Positions 21,032-28,010 of a DNA stretch of 38,562 nt are shown here, one piece after another (positions within the stretch are counted from its first letter, which is position 1; each line of letters starts with the position of its first letter). A program made the translations under genes and the position numbers. The notes beneath the pieces are model-generated. The model was not told the DNA's origin and searched no databases. It saw only the letters and a list, made by a program, of their open reading frames with translations. Origin of the DNA: a virus; IMG/VR virus record IMGVR_UViG_3300009788_000196, positions 1 to 38,562 of that record; one strand, given 5' to 3'.

Positions 21032-21078
21032 AAGTTCTCCAAGTGCCATTATAAGCGACTTGAGAGCGAAACTTTTTT
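21032..21078 (+). terminator. Terminator-like hairpin facing right
   Basis: AAGTTCT-C-CAAGT (21032-21044) pairs with ACTTG-AGA...AACTT (21058-21074) with small bulges, followed by six T. The only plus-strand transcript that could reach it is one started at 18.1 kb and running antisense through the lysis and regulator genes. It also insulates the 21.1 kb promoter. Confidence 0.5.
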
Positions 21079-21087
21079 ATTATTTTG

Positions 21088-21116
21088 TTGACAGGGTTAG
21101 GCTAGTATGATACATT
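21088..21116 (+). promoter_or_regulatory. Rightward early promoter with shared operator
   Basis: TTGACA (21088-21093), 17-bp spacer, TACATT (21111-21116). TAGGCTAGTAT lies at 21098-21108 within the spacer. The 13 bases TAGGCTAGTATGA are shared exactly with the promoter at 22856. Confidence 0.8.
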
Positions 21117-21144
21117 AAAGGTAGATCAAAGCAAAGGAGCTTAG

Positions 21145-21348
21145 ATGAACGAATCAATCCTAATTAAAACAGTTACCGATAATATCAAATCACTCAAAAA
21201 AGATCTGAAATTCTGGGAAAATACAGGGCATAGAGATGATCAAACAATACATACTATTGAAACTATAAAAGAAGATATCAAAAATGAGCAGTGGAAAATT
21301 AATCAGGTTAAGAAGAGTATTGAAAGATCTTTCTTTAAAGGAAAATAA
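21145..21348 (+). CDS. Hypothetical 67-aa coiled-coil protein
   Basis: First gene of the rightward operon, behind AAGGAG. Lys/Glu/Asp-rich and helical (NIKSLKKDLKFWENTGHRDD), possibly a coiled coil. No family recognised. Confidence 0.6.
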   Translation: MNESILIKTVTDNIKSLKKDLKFWENTGHRDDQTIHTIETIKEDIKNEQWKINQVKKSIERSFFKGK

Positions 21349-21349
21349 C

Positions 21350-21592
21350 ATGTTTCATGAAACTAGCCGTATATTTACAATAAATACAGTAATGATCAAC
21401 GGTAAAGAATATCAGGTAAAACGAGTTTCCTATTATGTTATGAAAGCTTCAAGATGTGGATATAAATATATTTACGGTTGGGAATTATGGAACAAAGGTA
21501 AATATATTAAAGGTGGTATTTCTCATGATTCTATAACAGAATCTAATTTTCCGATGTATCCTACACTGAAATTATTATTAGAAGATAAATAA
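21350..21592 (+). CDS. Hypothetical 80-aa protein
   Basis: The start is set at ATG 21350, 1 bp after the upstream stop with AAGGA upstream; the longer frame from 21284 is a shadow. It is basic and rich in Tyr and Gly (MKASRCGYKYIYGWELWNKG), suggesting a small beta fold. No family recognised. Confidence 0.55.
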   Translation: MFHETSRIFTINTVMINGKEYQVKRVSYYVMKASRCGYKYIYGWELWNKGKYIKGGISHDSITESNFPMYPTLKLLLEDK

Positions 21593-21626
21593 ACCCCTCA
21601 CATAGAGGATATAAGGAGAAGGAAGT

Positions 21627-21791
21627 ATGAAAGAATATATTTTAATTACAATAATAATTATTTGTTTTGCTATTATTCAAGTGCAACATTTTACATTAAA
21701 ATATTCAATGCAATCAAATAGAAATGTTATTACAGAAACTATATCTACATTGAAAGTAGTTGCAGATTATGCCTATTCACTAGATAAATAG
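21627..21791 (+). CDS. 54-aa single-pass membrane protein
   Basis: AAGGAG precedes ATG 21627. Residues 4-18 are hydrophobic (ILITIIIICFAIIQV), followed by a polar helix. It ends just before the long structured non-coding region. No family recognised. Confidence 0.5.
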   Translation: MKEYILITIIIICFAIIQVQHFTLKYSMQSNRNVITETISTLKVVADYAYSLDK

Positions 21792-22256
21792 ATTCAAATA
21801 TCCTGTATGGGATTAAATGAATAACCTAATACATCACGGTGTATTAGTTCACGAATTTTTTAGTCGATACAAAAGAGTTAATTTTCAATTTATGGCAGTT
21901 CCTAAAACAAGCCGAGATCTTTTCACATGTGATTTATTGTAGTTCGTACACAGGGAGGCCGTGAACTCCCTACTATTGGTCAATATATTTTTTTAATAGG
22001 TTCGTTGTGAACCAAGGATAGAAGAATCCAAAAACAGCGGTAGCAAGGGCGCAAAGATAAGCGCAAAGGTTTACACGGTTCTTGGAGGAAAGCCAAGGGG
22101 ATGCACCTATTATCTACCAAACTATTAGTGGTTAGCCGTGCATTGAAAAAGATAATAAGCAGGGTTTGACTCCCTGTCTTGCTAAAAGGGCAAAAGCAGA
22201 AATTAGCAAGCCCGCCTTAACCGGGGATAGGCTCCCGGACTTTTAAGGAGATAACA
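21792..22256 (+). ncRNA. Large structured RNA / riboswitch-like leader of the RusA-like gene
   Basis: No gene is seen in these 465 bases. Plus-strand pairings: CTAATACA/TGTATTAG (21826-33/21840-47); AGGGAG/CTCCCT (21952/21966); GGTTC/GAACC (21999/22009); TAGCAAGG (22041-48) with TCTTGCTA (22177-84), enclosing GCGC/GCGC, CTTGG/CCAAG (22081/22093), a pseudoknot made by ATGCAC/GTGCAT (22101/22138) and TATTATCT/AGATAATA (22108/22150), and a T-arm-like CAGGG-TTTGACT-CCCTG (22160-76). TTAGCAAG (22203-10) competes for the same CTTGCTAA (22178-85). CCTTAA (22215-20) with TTAAGG (22243-48) around CCGGG/CCCGG masks the AAGGAG ribosome binding site. I could not assign it to a known class. Confidence 0.6.
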
Positions 22257-22649
22257 ATGGAAACTGAACCATGTATTTTTATTTTACCATTATTTGTAAC
22301 ATTACCCAGGAAAAGAAACCCTGACAAAAAGGTTATGCTTAATTTGAATATCTATAGAAATATGCATTTCCAAGTTAATAATCAAGTTAAAGAATTATTT
22401 AAGCCGATTTCTATATATGCCTTCAGAGCTGAAGTAATAGAAATATCTTACACAGTTTATAAAACTACTAAACGAAAATATGACACCATGAATATAATAT
22501 CTATTGTTGACAAGTTTTTTCTTGATTGGTTAGTTGAAAATAATTATCTACTTGATGATACTTGTTTAAATGTGAGATATGGAAGTATAGAAGGGAAAAA
22601 TGATTGCTCTGAAAATAATGTAATAGCAAGCATAAAGATTTTAAAATAG
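22257..22649 (+). CDS. RusA-like Holliday junction resolvase
   Basis: The protein is 130 aa. The C-terminal half has YDTMNIISIVDKFFLDWLVE followed by NNYLLDD, matching the RusA plan D-x-D/M-N...K...D...DD, where the acids bind metal. It resolves branched recombination or replication intermediates and fits with the ERF and YqaJ genes downstream. Sequence is diverged, so the call rests on motif spacing. Its AAGGAG site lies in a hairpin at the end of the structured leader, suggesting translational control. Confidence 0.65.
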   Translation: METEPCIFILPLFVTLPRKRNPDKKVMLNLNIYRNMHFQVNNQVKELFKPISIYAFRAEVIEISYTVYKTTKRKYDTMNIISIVDKFFLDWLVENNYLLDDTCLNVRYGSIEGKNDCSENNVIASIKILK

Positions 22650-22657
22650 AGGTTGTT

Positions 22658-22852
22658 ATGTATAAAAGGAAATACGAAAAAGGTCATAAGATAACAAGCA
22701 TGGAAGAATTATCTTTCTGGTTGTGGAAAGAGGAATGGATATATTACCGGCATAAAGCTATGCATCCCGGATGGATTGAAAGTATGACTTTTAGATCCTT
22801 AAAGATTGCAATAGAGAAAGATTATTTATTCATAGCAAACTTAGTAAAATAA
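22658..22852 (+). CDS. Hypothetical 64-aa aromatic protein
   Basis: Follows the resolvase gene by 8 bp with a weak site. Rich in Trp, Tyr, Lys and Glu (LSFWLWKEEWIYYRHKAMHP). No family recognised. The next promoter begins within a few bases of its stop. Confidence 0.55.
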   Translation: MYKRKYEKGHKITSMEELSFWLWKEEWIYYRHKAMHPGWIESMTFRSLKIAIEKDYLFIANLVK

Positions 22853-22855
22853 TAC

Positions 22856-22884
22856 TTTACATTACTAGGCTAGTATGAGATAAT
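22856..22884 (+). promoter_or_regulatory. Promoter with shared operator (recombination operon)
   Basis: TTTACA (22856-22861), 17-bp spacer, GATAAT (22879-22884). TAGGCTAGTAT at 22866-22876 in the spacer, same offset from the -35 box as in the 21.1 kb promoter. Confidence 0.8.
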
Positions 22885-22913
22885 GAAGTATATCAATTTA
22901 AGGGAGATAAAGA

Positions 22914-23090
22914 ATGATGACAAAAGAATTAAATCCAGAAATTAAAAGCAAACTATCAGAGTTAATAGAAACTATTGCTGTCACTCACATAATAGGTAAA
23001 CCGGCACTACTAGCTACTTGTATGTTTTTCTCCACGGAAAAGTTTTTAATTGAACAGATAAATGAAATCGAAACAACATTCAAAGATTAA
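22914..23090 (+). CDS. Hypothetical 58-aa protein
   Basis: Two consecutive ATG codons (22914, 22917) follow GGGAG. Helical with a hydrophobic centre (IAVTHIIGKPALLATCMFF). First gene after the promoter. No family recognised. Confidence 0.5.
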   Translation: MMTKELNPEIKSKLSELIETIAVTHIIGKPALLATCMFFSTEKFLIEQINEIETTFKD

Positions 23091-23101
23091 GGGAGAAGTA
23101 A

Positions 23102-23254
23102 ATGAAACGTAAAAGTTTAGGCAGATGGCCGAGCAAAGGCACCATGTGGAATAAAGGAACAAAAATTAGAAATAAAGGTCAATTGTTACGTTGTCGGCCT
23201 ATGGTTTTTATTGGTAAAAAAATTATGAGTATGGGTGAAAAGGAGTATGTATGA
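23102..23254 (+). CDS. Hypothetical 50-aa strongly basic protein
   Basis: GGGAG precedes ATG 23102. Many Lys/Arg (MKRKSLGRWPSKGTMWNKG), no acidic stretch, so nucleic-acid binding is plausible. Its stop overlaps the ERF gene start as ATGA. Confidence 0.5.
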   Translation: MKRKSLGRWPSKGTMWNKGTKIRNKGQLLRCRPMVFIGKKIMSMGEKEYV

Positions 23255-24018
23255 AAATGGAAGTTGTATCAGAAAATAAAATTGTACCTAAAAAGAAACC
23301 TGCTGCAAAGAAGAAATCTGTTGCAAAAACAAAGGCCGTAACAGTTCAGAAAAAACCATTACAATCTGAATCAGGCGCATTATTGAAAATGGCAATTGAT
23401 AAGGATCTTGATGTTGATAAGTTAGCTAAAATTATAGATATGAATGTAGAAGAGAAAAAGAGACAGGCAAAAGCAAACTTTGATTTACATTTTGCCAAAA
23501 TGCAAGCGGAATTTCCACCAGTTAAAAGATCAAAAGAGGGATACGGATATAATTACACACCTCTTGAAGTCATGCAAAATAGCCATAATCCAATTATTAC
23601 AAAGCATGAATTTTCTTACAAATGGAAAGAAGAATCTTTAGAGAATGGGAAAAAGATAATCCTGATAATCAGCGGTTATGGCCATGATGATAAAACCTCT
23701 TTTGACGTTCCTATTTTACAGGCAACTAAACAACAAAATGCAGTACAGGTATTAGGTAGCATGACGACATACGGAAAACGTTACACATTTGTATCTGGTT
23801 TCGGTGTTACAATCGAAGATGAAGATGATGATGCAGCAAGCCTAACTTTTGCCGATGGTGTTCAATATGCACAACAGGTTCAGTGGTTAGAATCCTGTGA
23901 GACTAAAGAGGATCTTATCAAAACATGGAAAGAGATTTACAAAGAACTTGGTAATGATAAAGTTGGATTGCAGATTCTTACTGTCATCAAAGATAAACAG
24001 AAAGGAAAAATCAAATGA
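23251..24018 (+). CDS. erf: ERF-family single-strand annealing protein
   Basis: The protein is 255 aa. A Lys/Ala-rich N-terminal tail (KKKPAAKKKSVAKTKAV) precedes the ERF core: FAKMQAEFPPVKRSKEGYGY, YTPLEVMQNSHNPIITKHEF and GSMTTYGKRYTFVSGFGV. It anneals complementary single strands in phage recombination, paired with the exonuclease encoded just downstream (4-bp overlap). The basic tail resembles histone-like repeats and may bind DNA. Confidence 0.88.
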   Translation: MKMEVVSENKIVPKKKPAAKKKSVAKTKAVTVQKKPLQSESGALLKMAIDKDLDVDKLAKIIDMNVEEKKRQAKANFDLHFAKMQAEFPPVKRSKEGYGYNYTPLEVMQNSHNPIITKHEFSYKWKEESLENGKKIILIISGYGHDDKTSFDVPILQATKQQNAVQVLGSMTTYGKRYTFVSGFGVTIEDEDDDAASLTFADGVQYAQQVQWLESCETKEDLIKTWKEIYKELGNDKVGLQILTVIKDKQKGKIK

Positions 24019-24638
24019 TCTATACAGATATTATTCAAGGTACTCCTGAATGGCATGATATCAGGAGAGGGAAAATTACAGGTTCTAAGACAGTTAGAAT
24101 AGTCCCAGGTGTTAAGGGTAAATATCTTGCAAGTCGGAAAAATTATATGGCTAAATTAATATGTGAGATTTTAACAGGTGAAACAGCCGAGGAATTTATA
24201 TCTGAAGAAATGCAATGGGGAACTGATAACGAACCTTTAGCAAGATCGGCCTATGAAGCTATAACCGGTAATTTTGTTGATGAGGTTGGATTCATTGATC
24301 ATGATATAATTCAATTATTTGGATCTTCACCGGATGGGTTGATAGGTGAAGATGGTAGCATTGAAATTAAATGTCCTAATACTGCCACTCATATTGATAC
24401 ATTGATTAACGGTAAAGTTAAACGGGATTATATTTATCAAATGCAAAGTTTAATGATGTGTGGTAATAGACAATGGTGTGATTTTATATCTTTCGATCCT
24501 CGACTCTCTAACAATCTACAATTATCTATCAAGCGGTTTAATCGGGATGAGGTTATGATTGCTGAAATCACAATGGAAGTTGAAAAGTTTAAAAGTGAAT
24601 TATCAGAAATGCTAAGAAAGCTCAAGGAGATAAAATGA
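24015..24638 (+). CDS. YqaJ-type recombination exonuclease
   Basis: The protein is 207 aa of lambda-Exo/YqaJ type: GTPEWHDIRRGKITGSK (9-25), MQWGTDNEPLARSAYE (about 65-80), FGSSPDGLIGEDGSIEIKCP (about 98-117, holding the D-x(n)-ExK metal site) and DYIYQMQSLMMCGNRQWCDF. It chews 5' ends to expose single strands for the ERF protein. Coupled to ERF by an ATGA overlap. Confidence 0.9.
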   Translation: MIYTDIIQGTPEWHDIRRGKITGSKTVRIVPGVKGKYLASRKNYMAKLICEILTGETAEEFISEEMQWGTDNEPLARSAYEAITGNFVDEVGFIDHDIIQLFGSSPDGLIGEDGSIEIKCPNTATHIDTLINGKVKRDYIYQMQSLMMCGNRQWCDFISFDPRLSNNLQLSIKRFNRDEVMIAEITMEVEKFKSELSEMLRKLKEIK

Positions 24639-24817
24639 AATACAGAAAAGATGTAGATTTTAGTGATGAAGAACAAGCCGAAGGATATATTAATGAGATA
24701 GAAGATTTAATTAATAATGCATTAGATTTATTAGATAATATTTTAAAAATAGAAGATTTATCTAATGTAGAAGAATGTAGAGATATTCTAAAAGAAATCG
24801 CAACTGCTATTTATTAA
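24635..24817 (+). CDS. Acidic 60-aa protein after the exonuclease
   Basis: ATGA overlap with the exonuclease. Very acidic and helical (DFSDEEQAEGYINEIEDLIN). Could be a partner or inhibitor of a nuclease; no family match. Confidence 0.55.
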   Translation: MKYRKDVDFSDEEQAEGYINEIEDLINNALDLLDNILKIEDLSNVEECRDILKEIATAIY

Positions 24818-24827
24818 AGGAGATCAA

Positions 24828-25823
24828 ATGAACGATTTATTAGTACAGGAAACTGAACAGTTAAAAGGATTGGATGAGAGTAAAGCAAAACAGATAAAAG
24901 CTGTATTTGATCCAATGGTTAAAATGTTGGAAGGGTTTGAGGATTCTTTTAATGGTATTATTGCCCTTGATATATCACCTAAAAAATGTGTCCTTGCAAA
25001 AAGGCTCCGGCTTGATATTTCTAAAATCAGAGTAAGTGCCGATAAGGAAAGGAAAATTTTAAAAGAAGAATATTTAAGGGGAGGCAATGCAGTCCAGGGA
25101 GTTTATAATATTCTGAAATTTGCAGTTGTTGACAAGGAAGAAAAACTCAAAGATATTGAATTGCATTATGAAAAAATTGAGGAAGAAAAGAAAGCAAAAT
25201 CACAGATTGATAGAGCCTTGGAATTATCTAGATATGAGGCAAGTGGTGAATTTGTAGATCTCGGTAATATGCCTGATGAAGTCTGGAATAATTACCTTGC
25301 AGGTGTAAAGAATAATTATGAGGCAATCAAAGAAGCTGAGAGAAAAGCTGAAGCCGACCGGATAGAACAAGAAAAAAAGGAAGCTGCTGAACGTGAAGCC
25401 ATGAGAGCCGAAAATGAAAGACTTAAAATTGAAGCAGAAAAGGCAGAGAAAAAAAGAATTGCTGAACAGAAAAAACTTGATAAAGCAAAAGCCTTACAAG
25501 AAGAAAAGCTCAGGATTGAAAGAGAAAAAGTTGAAGCTGAAAAACGGATACAGGATGAGATTATCAGAAAGGAACGTGAAGCCAAAGAAAAACTCGAAAG
25601 AGAAATACAGGAAAAAGAAACTGAAAGATTAAGACTTGAAAAAGAAGAATCTGACAGATTAAAAGCTGAACAGAAAAAAGCCAAAAATGCACCCGATAAA
25701 CAGAAGCTTGAAAAGCTTGTATTCTATATGGAAGAAATCGGTAGAGGTCTTAAAGGTGAAGAGGCTAAGGAAATTGTCAGAGAAGCGTATCGGCTGATTA
25801 AAGGGTTCAGTAAAAACCTATGA
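24828..25823 (+). CDS. Long coiled-coil protein in the recombination operon
   Basis: The protein is 331 aa behind AAGGAG. The first 130 residues are globular and helical; residues about 150-290 are an almost continuous Glu/Lys/Arg coiled coil, and a short helical C-terminus follows (YMEEIGRGLKGEEAKEIV). Similar proteins (DUF1351-like) often lie near phage recombination genes, function unknown. Long A-rich codon runs create many spurious frames on the other strand. Confidence 0.7.
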   Translation: MNDLLVQETEQLKGLDESKAKQIKAVFDPMVKMLEGFEDSFNGIIALDISPKKCVLAKRLRLDISKIRVSADKERKILKEEYLRGGNAVQGVYNILKFAVVDKEEKLKDIELHYEKIEEEKKAKSQIDRALELSRYEASGEFVDLGNMPDEVWNNYLAGVKNNYEAIKEAERKAEADRIEQEKKEAAEREAMRAENERLKIEAEKAEKKRIAEQKKLDKAKALQEEKLRIEREKVEAEKRIQDEIIRKEREAKEKLEREIQEKETERLRLEKEESDRLKAEQKKAKNAPDKQKLEKLVFYMEEIGRGLKGEEAKEIVREAYRLIKGFSKNL

Positions 25824-26329
25824 AAATCTTAATCCTTGAAAAAGAACAATACATGGTGGAGTCGAAAGACTCCCCAATAATCGGCAGACATTACAATCTT
25901 GAAGATGCTGACAGTGGTACGGCTGCACAAAACAAAGCATTTCACGCACTACTGAATGAATACTATATATCAGGTATGCATAGTTATGATAATGTGGATC
26001 TTGTCCAATTCAAGAAGCTGATTAAAAAGAATCTTGGTGCAGGTTTTGAATCGTTTGTTTATGCTGAAATTGAAGCTGAAGTAGTTGGCGATGCGGTAGA
26101 GTATAATGCCAGAATTCATAGTGTTAAAAAGTTTAAAGACCTTCCTGAGTATATTAGGCAAGATTCAGATATGGATTTAATGGTAAGAGGCAAATTAAAA
26201 TCATGGGCAGACTACACAAAAAAAGAACGTATGAAAACTATGGATAATCTAATCTCTGAAATGCATCAGGTCGGGATTAACTCGAAAAAGTTTATGGAAA
26301 TTCTGGAGGGAATGGAAAATGATGATTAA
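25820..26329 (+). CDS. Hypothetical recombination-module protein, 169 aa
   Basis: ATGA overlap with the coiled-coil gene. The middle has GTAAQNKAFHALLNEYYISG and later KLKSWADYTKKERMKTMDNL, a plan also seen in NinB-like or other phage recombination accessory proteins. I cannot confirm the family. Soluble, mixed charge. Confidence 0.6.
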   Translation: MKILILEKEQYMVESKDSPIIGRHYNLEDADSGTAAQNKAFHALLNEYYISGMHSYDNVDLVQFKKLIKKNLGAGFESFVYAEIEAEVVGDAVEYNARIHSVKKFKDLPEYIRQDSDMDLMVRGKLKSWADYTKKERMKTMDNLISEMHQVGINSKKFMEILEGMENDD

Positions 26330-26483
26330 AGAATATACAAATGGTAAATGGCGTTTGCGGTGTGGCCAATGTAATAGAATTTCTATAACGATAGATTACA
26401 ATATATTTCCATCATATATGAAGTGTATGTGTTGTGGTTATAAATCCTTGACATTTAAAGTACGGAAAACAAATGATGGATAA
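26319..26483 (+). CDS. Small zinc-ribbon protein, 54 aa
   Basis: Overlaps the end of the previous gene in another frame, starting at ATG 26319 or 26322 behind GGAGGG. CGQCN (Cys15, Cys18) and CMCCGY (Cys36-39) form a likely zinc ribbon. Ends inside the next gene's start. Confidence 0.55.
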   Translation: MMIKEYTNGKWRLRCGQCNRISITIDYNIFPSYMKCMCCGYKSLTFKVRKTNDG

Positions 26484-26655
26484 AGATATAATAAACGCTC
26501 TCAACTTTGAAATGGTTCATTTAAAAAAAATGGGAATATTATGGCCTAAACGAGAATTGATTAAATCAATAGGTTATAAATGGTATTTGTTATTTTGGAA
26601 AAGAAATTATCTAATGCAAAAAGAAATATTAAGGAGAGTTTGGAGTGAAGGATAA
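26473..26655 (+). CDS. Hypothetical 60-aa basic protein
   Basis: Starts in an ATGATG overlapping the zinc-ribbon gene. Basic, aromatic C-terminal half (IGYKWYLLFWKRNYLMQKEI). No family recognised. Confidence 0.5.
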   Translation: MMDKDIINALNFEMVHLKKMGILWPKRELIKSIGYKWYLLFWKRNYLMQKEILRRVWSEG

Positions 26656-26983
26656 AGAATTTGAACAGCTTGTACATATGTACACTATCCATAATCATAA
26701 ATGCTTTGTAACAGGAAACCAGGCAACACAAAGAGCGCATATAATCGGCAATACTTTATCTAATAGAAAATTGTACGGTAAACGGATAATTGACAACTGG
26801 CTAAATTGGCTTCCTGTAGACTCTTTAAAATCAAATGCACTTGTAGATGTTGGTAATAATCAATTATTAAAAGAGAAGGTTGCTTCTATCATAGATTCAC
26901 TAATGGATACTGCTGATAAACGGGATGGGATAGAAGGGTTGGTAATTGAAAATATCGCACGTAAGCAGGGGAAAGTTCATTGA
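26645..26983 (+). CDS. HNH-like nuclease-fold protein, GTG start
   Basis: The protein is 112 aa from GTG 26645 behind AGGAGAG. CFVTGNQATQRAHIIGNTLS and IIDNWLNWLPVDSLKSNALV resemble the HNH plan in which the first His follows a C..TG..A.RAHI pattern and an Asn follows. Only one Cys of a normal zinc pair is present, so activity is uncertain. Possibly a phage nuclease or a homing-type gene. A promoter follows its stop. Confidence 0.5.
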   Translation: MKDKEFEQLVHMYTIHNHKCFVTGNQATQRAHIIGNTLSNRKLYGKRIIDNWLNWLPVDSLKSNALVDVGNNQLLKEKVASIIDSLMDTADKRDGIEGLVIENIARKQGKVH

Positions 26984-27001
26984 CTATCCTGTGTTTACCT
27001 A

Positions 27002-27047
27002 TTGACCATTGAACGCTAAAAACGTATAATTACATACAGGGCTGTAT
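27002..27047 (+). promoter_or_regulatory. Strong promoter with palindromic operator before the RHH gene
   Basis: TTGACC (27002-27007), 17-bp spacer, consensus TATAAT (27025-27030). A perfect palindrome ATACAG-GG-CTGTAT (27034-27047) covers the expected start site. It suggests autoregulation by the RHH-like protein. The TAGGCTAGTAT motif is absent. Confidence 0.75.
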
Positions 27048-27066
27048 ACAAATTAAAGGAGTTAAG

Positions 27067-27291
27067 ATGAATACAACGTTACATATTGATAAGGATCTGG
27101 AAAACAGTATAAAAACCCTTTTATCGGGAACTGAAACCGTAAGTCAATTCTGTTTCAAAGCTACTGTATCACAGGTTAAAAGATTAGAAGCAAGGAATGA
27201 AAGGGCAAGATTGCAGATGATGGAAAAGGATAGATCTATAGTCGAACCTATCATAATGGATATCCTTAGAGGGCAAGGAGTAATAGAATGA
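27067..27291 (+). CDS. Ribbon-helix-helix-like regulator, 74 aa
   Basis: AAGGAG precedes ATG 27067. The start TTLHIDKDLENSIKTLLS is a short beta strand then helix, as in RHH/YlcI-type proteins, and the rest is helical. Together with the palindrome in its promoter an autoregulatory DNA-binding role is likely. No toxin partner is evident next to it. Confidence 0.6.
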   Translation: MNTTLHIDKDLENSIKTLLSGTETVSQFCFKATVSQVKRLEARNERARLQMMEKDRSIVEPIIMDILRGQGVIE

Positions 27292-27677
27292 GAGAAATAA
27301 AGTTTAGAGCATGGGATGAGATCGAGAATGAGTATATCTACGAGCCTATAGAGTTTGAAATGAGACGCCTAAATAGAGCTGTTATAATAGATAAAACATG
27401 GATAGGCTACCACCAAAGTGAATCTTTTACTATGGAACAATACACCGGCTTAAAAGATAAGAACGGTAAAAAGATATATGAGGGTGATATTGTAACATTT
27501 AAAGATATCTCTGCTTTTCCATTAGATCAATACCAAAACTGTGAGGTTGTATGGATAGAGCATAAATCTTCTTTTATGCCAAGAGATAAAGAGCAGAACC
27601 ATAGAGCAGGTTATTATTTACATTTTTGGGATCAATTAGAAGATATTGAAATAATTGGAAACATCCATGAACAATAG
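27288..27677 (+). CDS. YopX family protein
   Basis: The protein is 129 aa. REIKFRAWD at the start, MEQYTGLKDKNGKKIYEGDI (about 49-68) and IIGNIHEQ at the end are the YopX hallmark. The family is widespread in phages of low-GC bacteria, with an SH3-like beta-barrel and unknown function. Overlaps the RHH gene by 4 bp. Confidence 0.88.
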   Translation: MREIKFRAWDEIENEYIYEPIEFEMRRLNRAVIIDKTWIGYHQSESFTMEQYTGLKDKNGKKIYEGDIVTFKDISAFPLDQYQNCEVVWIEHKSSFMPRDKEQNHRAGYYLHFWDQLEDIEIIGNIHEQ

Positions 27678-27894
27678 ACAAGCAACATTTGCACTATTAA
27701 ATAATATCCCTGTAATGAAAAGATTCTACAGTCAGAACCTACGTAATGTTGTATGTCGAAAAACAGGCAATCAGCCGTTTGTTGGAACTTGTCTGAGATA
27801 TTTGAGATTGTGGAATACTGAACAGGTGAATAAAAAGGCGGTTTGCATTTCTAAAAGTAAAAGTTTATATCAGATTCAAGGGAGAGAAATATGA
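27667..27894 (+). CDS. Hypothetical 75-aa basic protein
   Basis: Starts at ATG 27667 inside the end of the YopX gene in another frame, with only a weak site, so translational coupling is likely. Basic (FYSQNLRNVVCRKTGNQPFV). Family unknown. Confidence 0.5.
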   Translation: MNNRQATFALLNNIPVMKRFYSQNLRNVVCRKTGNQPFVGTCLRYLRLWNTEQVNKKAVCISKSKSLYQIQGREI

Positions 27895-28010
27895 AAGAAT
27901 ACTTTAAGGAATTATTTAGTACTCAGGAATTTTATATAGGAGTATTGGTAGGTACTACAATGATGACAATTGCAATGTGTATCAATTTAATTATAGAGGG
28001 GATAATATGA
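27891..28010 (+). CDS. 39-aa single-pass membrane peptide
   Basis: ATGA overlap with the upstream gene and with the downstream lipoprotein gene. Residues 15-37 are hydrophobic (YIGVLVGTTMMTIAMCINLII). The double coupling supports translation. Might be a spanin or holin-like partner of the lipoprotein; unproven. Confidence 0.5.
   Translation: MKEYFKELFSTQEFYIGVLVGTTMMTIAMCINLIIEGII

Noticed and set aside
22041-22210. tmRNA or group I intron in the structured region
   Set aside because: It lacks the conserved tmRNA ends and tag frame, and the pseudoknot order has no P4-P6 between the first strands as group I introns need.
25316-25684. Ser/Phe-rich minus-strand frame opposite the coiled-coil gene
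   Set aside because: It is the mirror of Glu/Lys codon runs, with no ribosome site.
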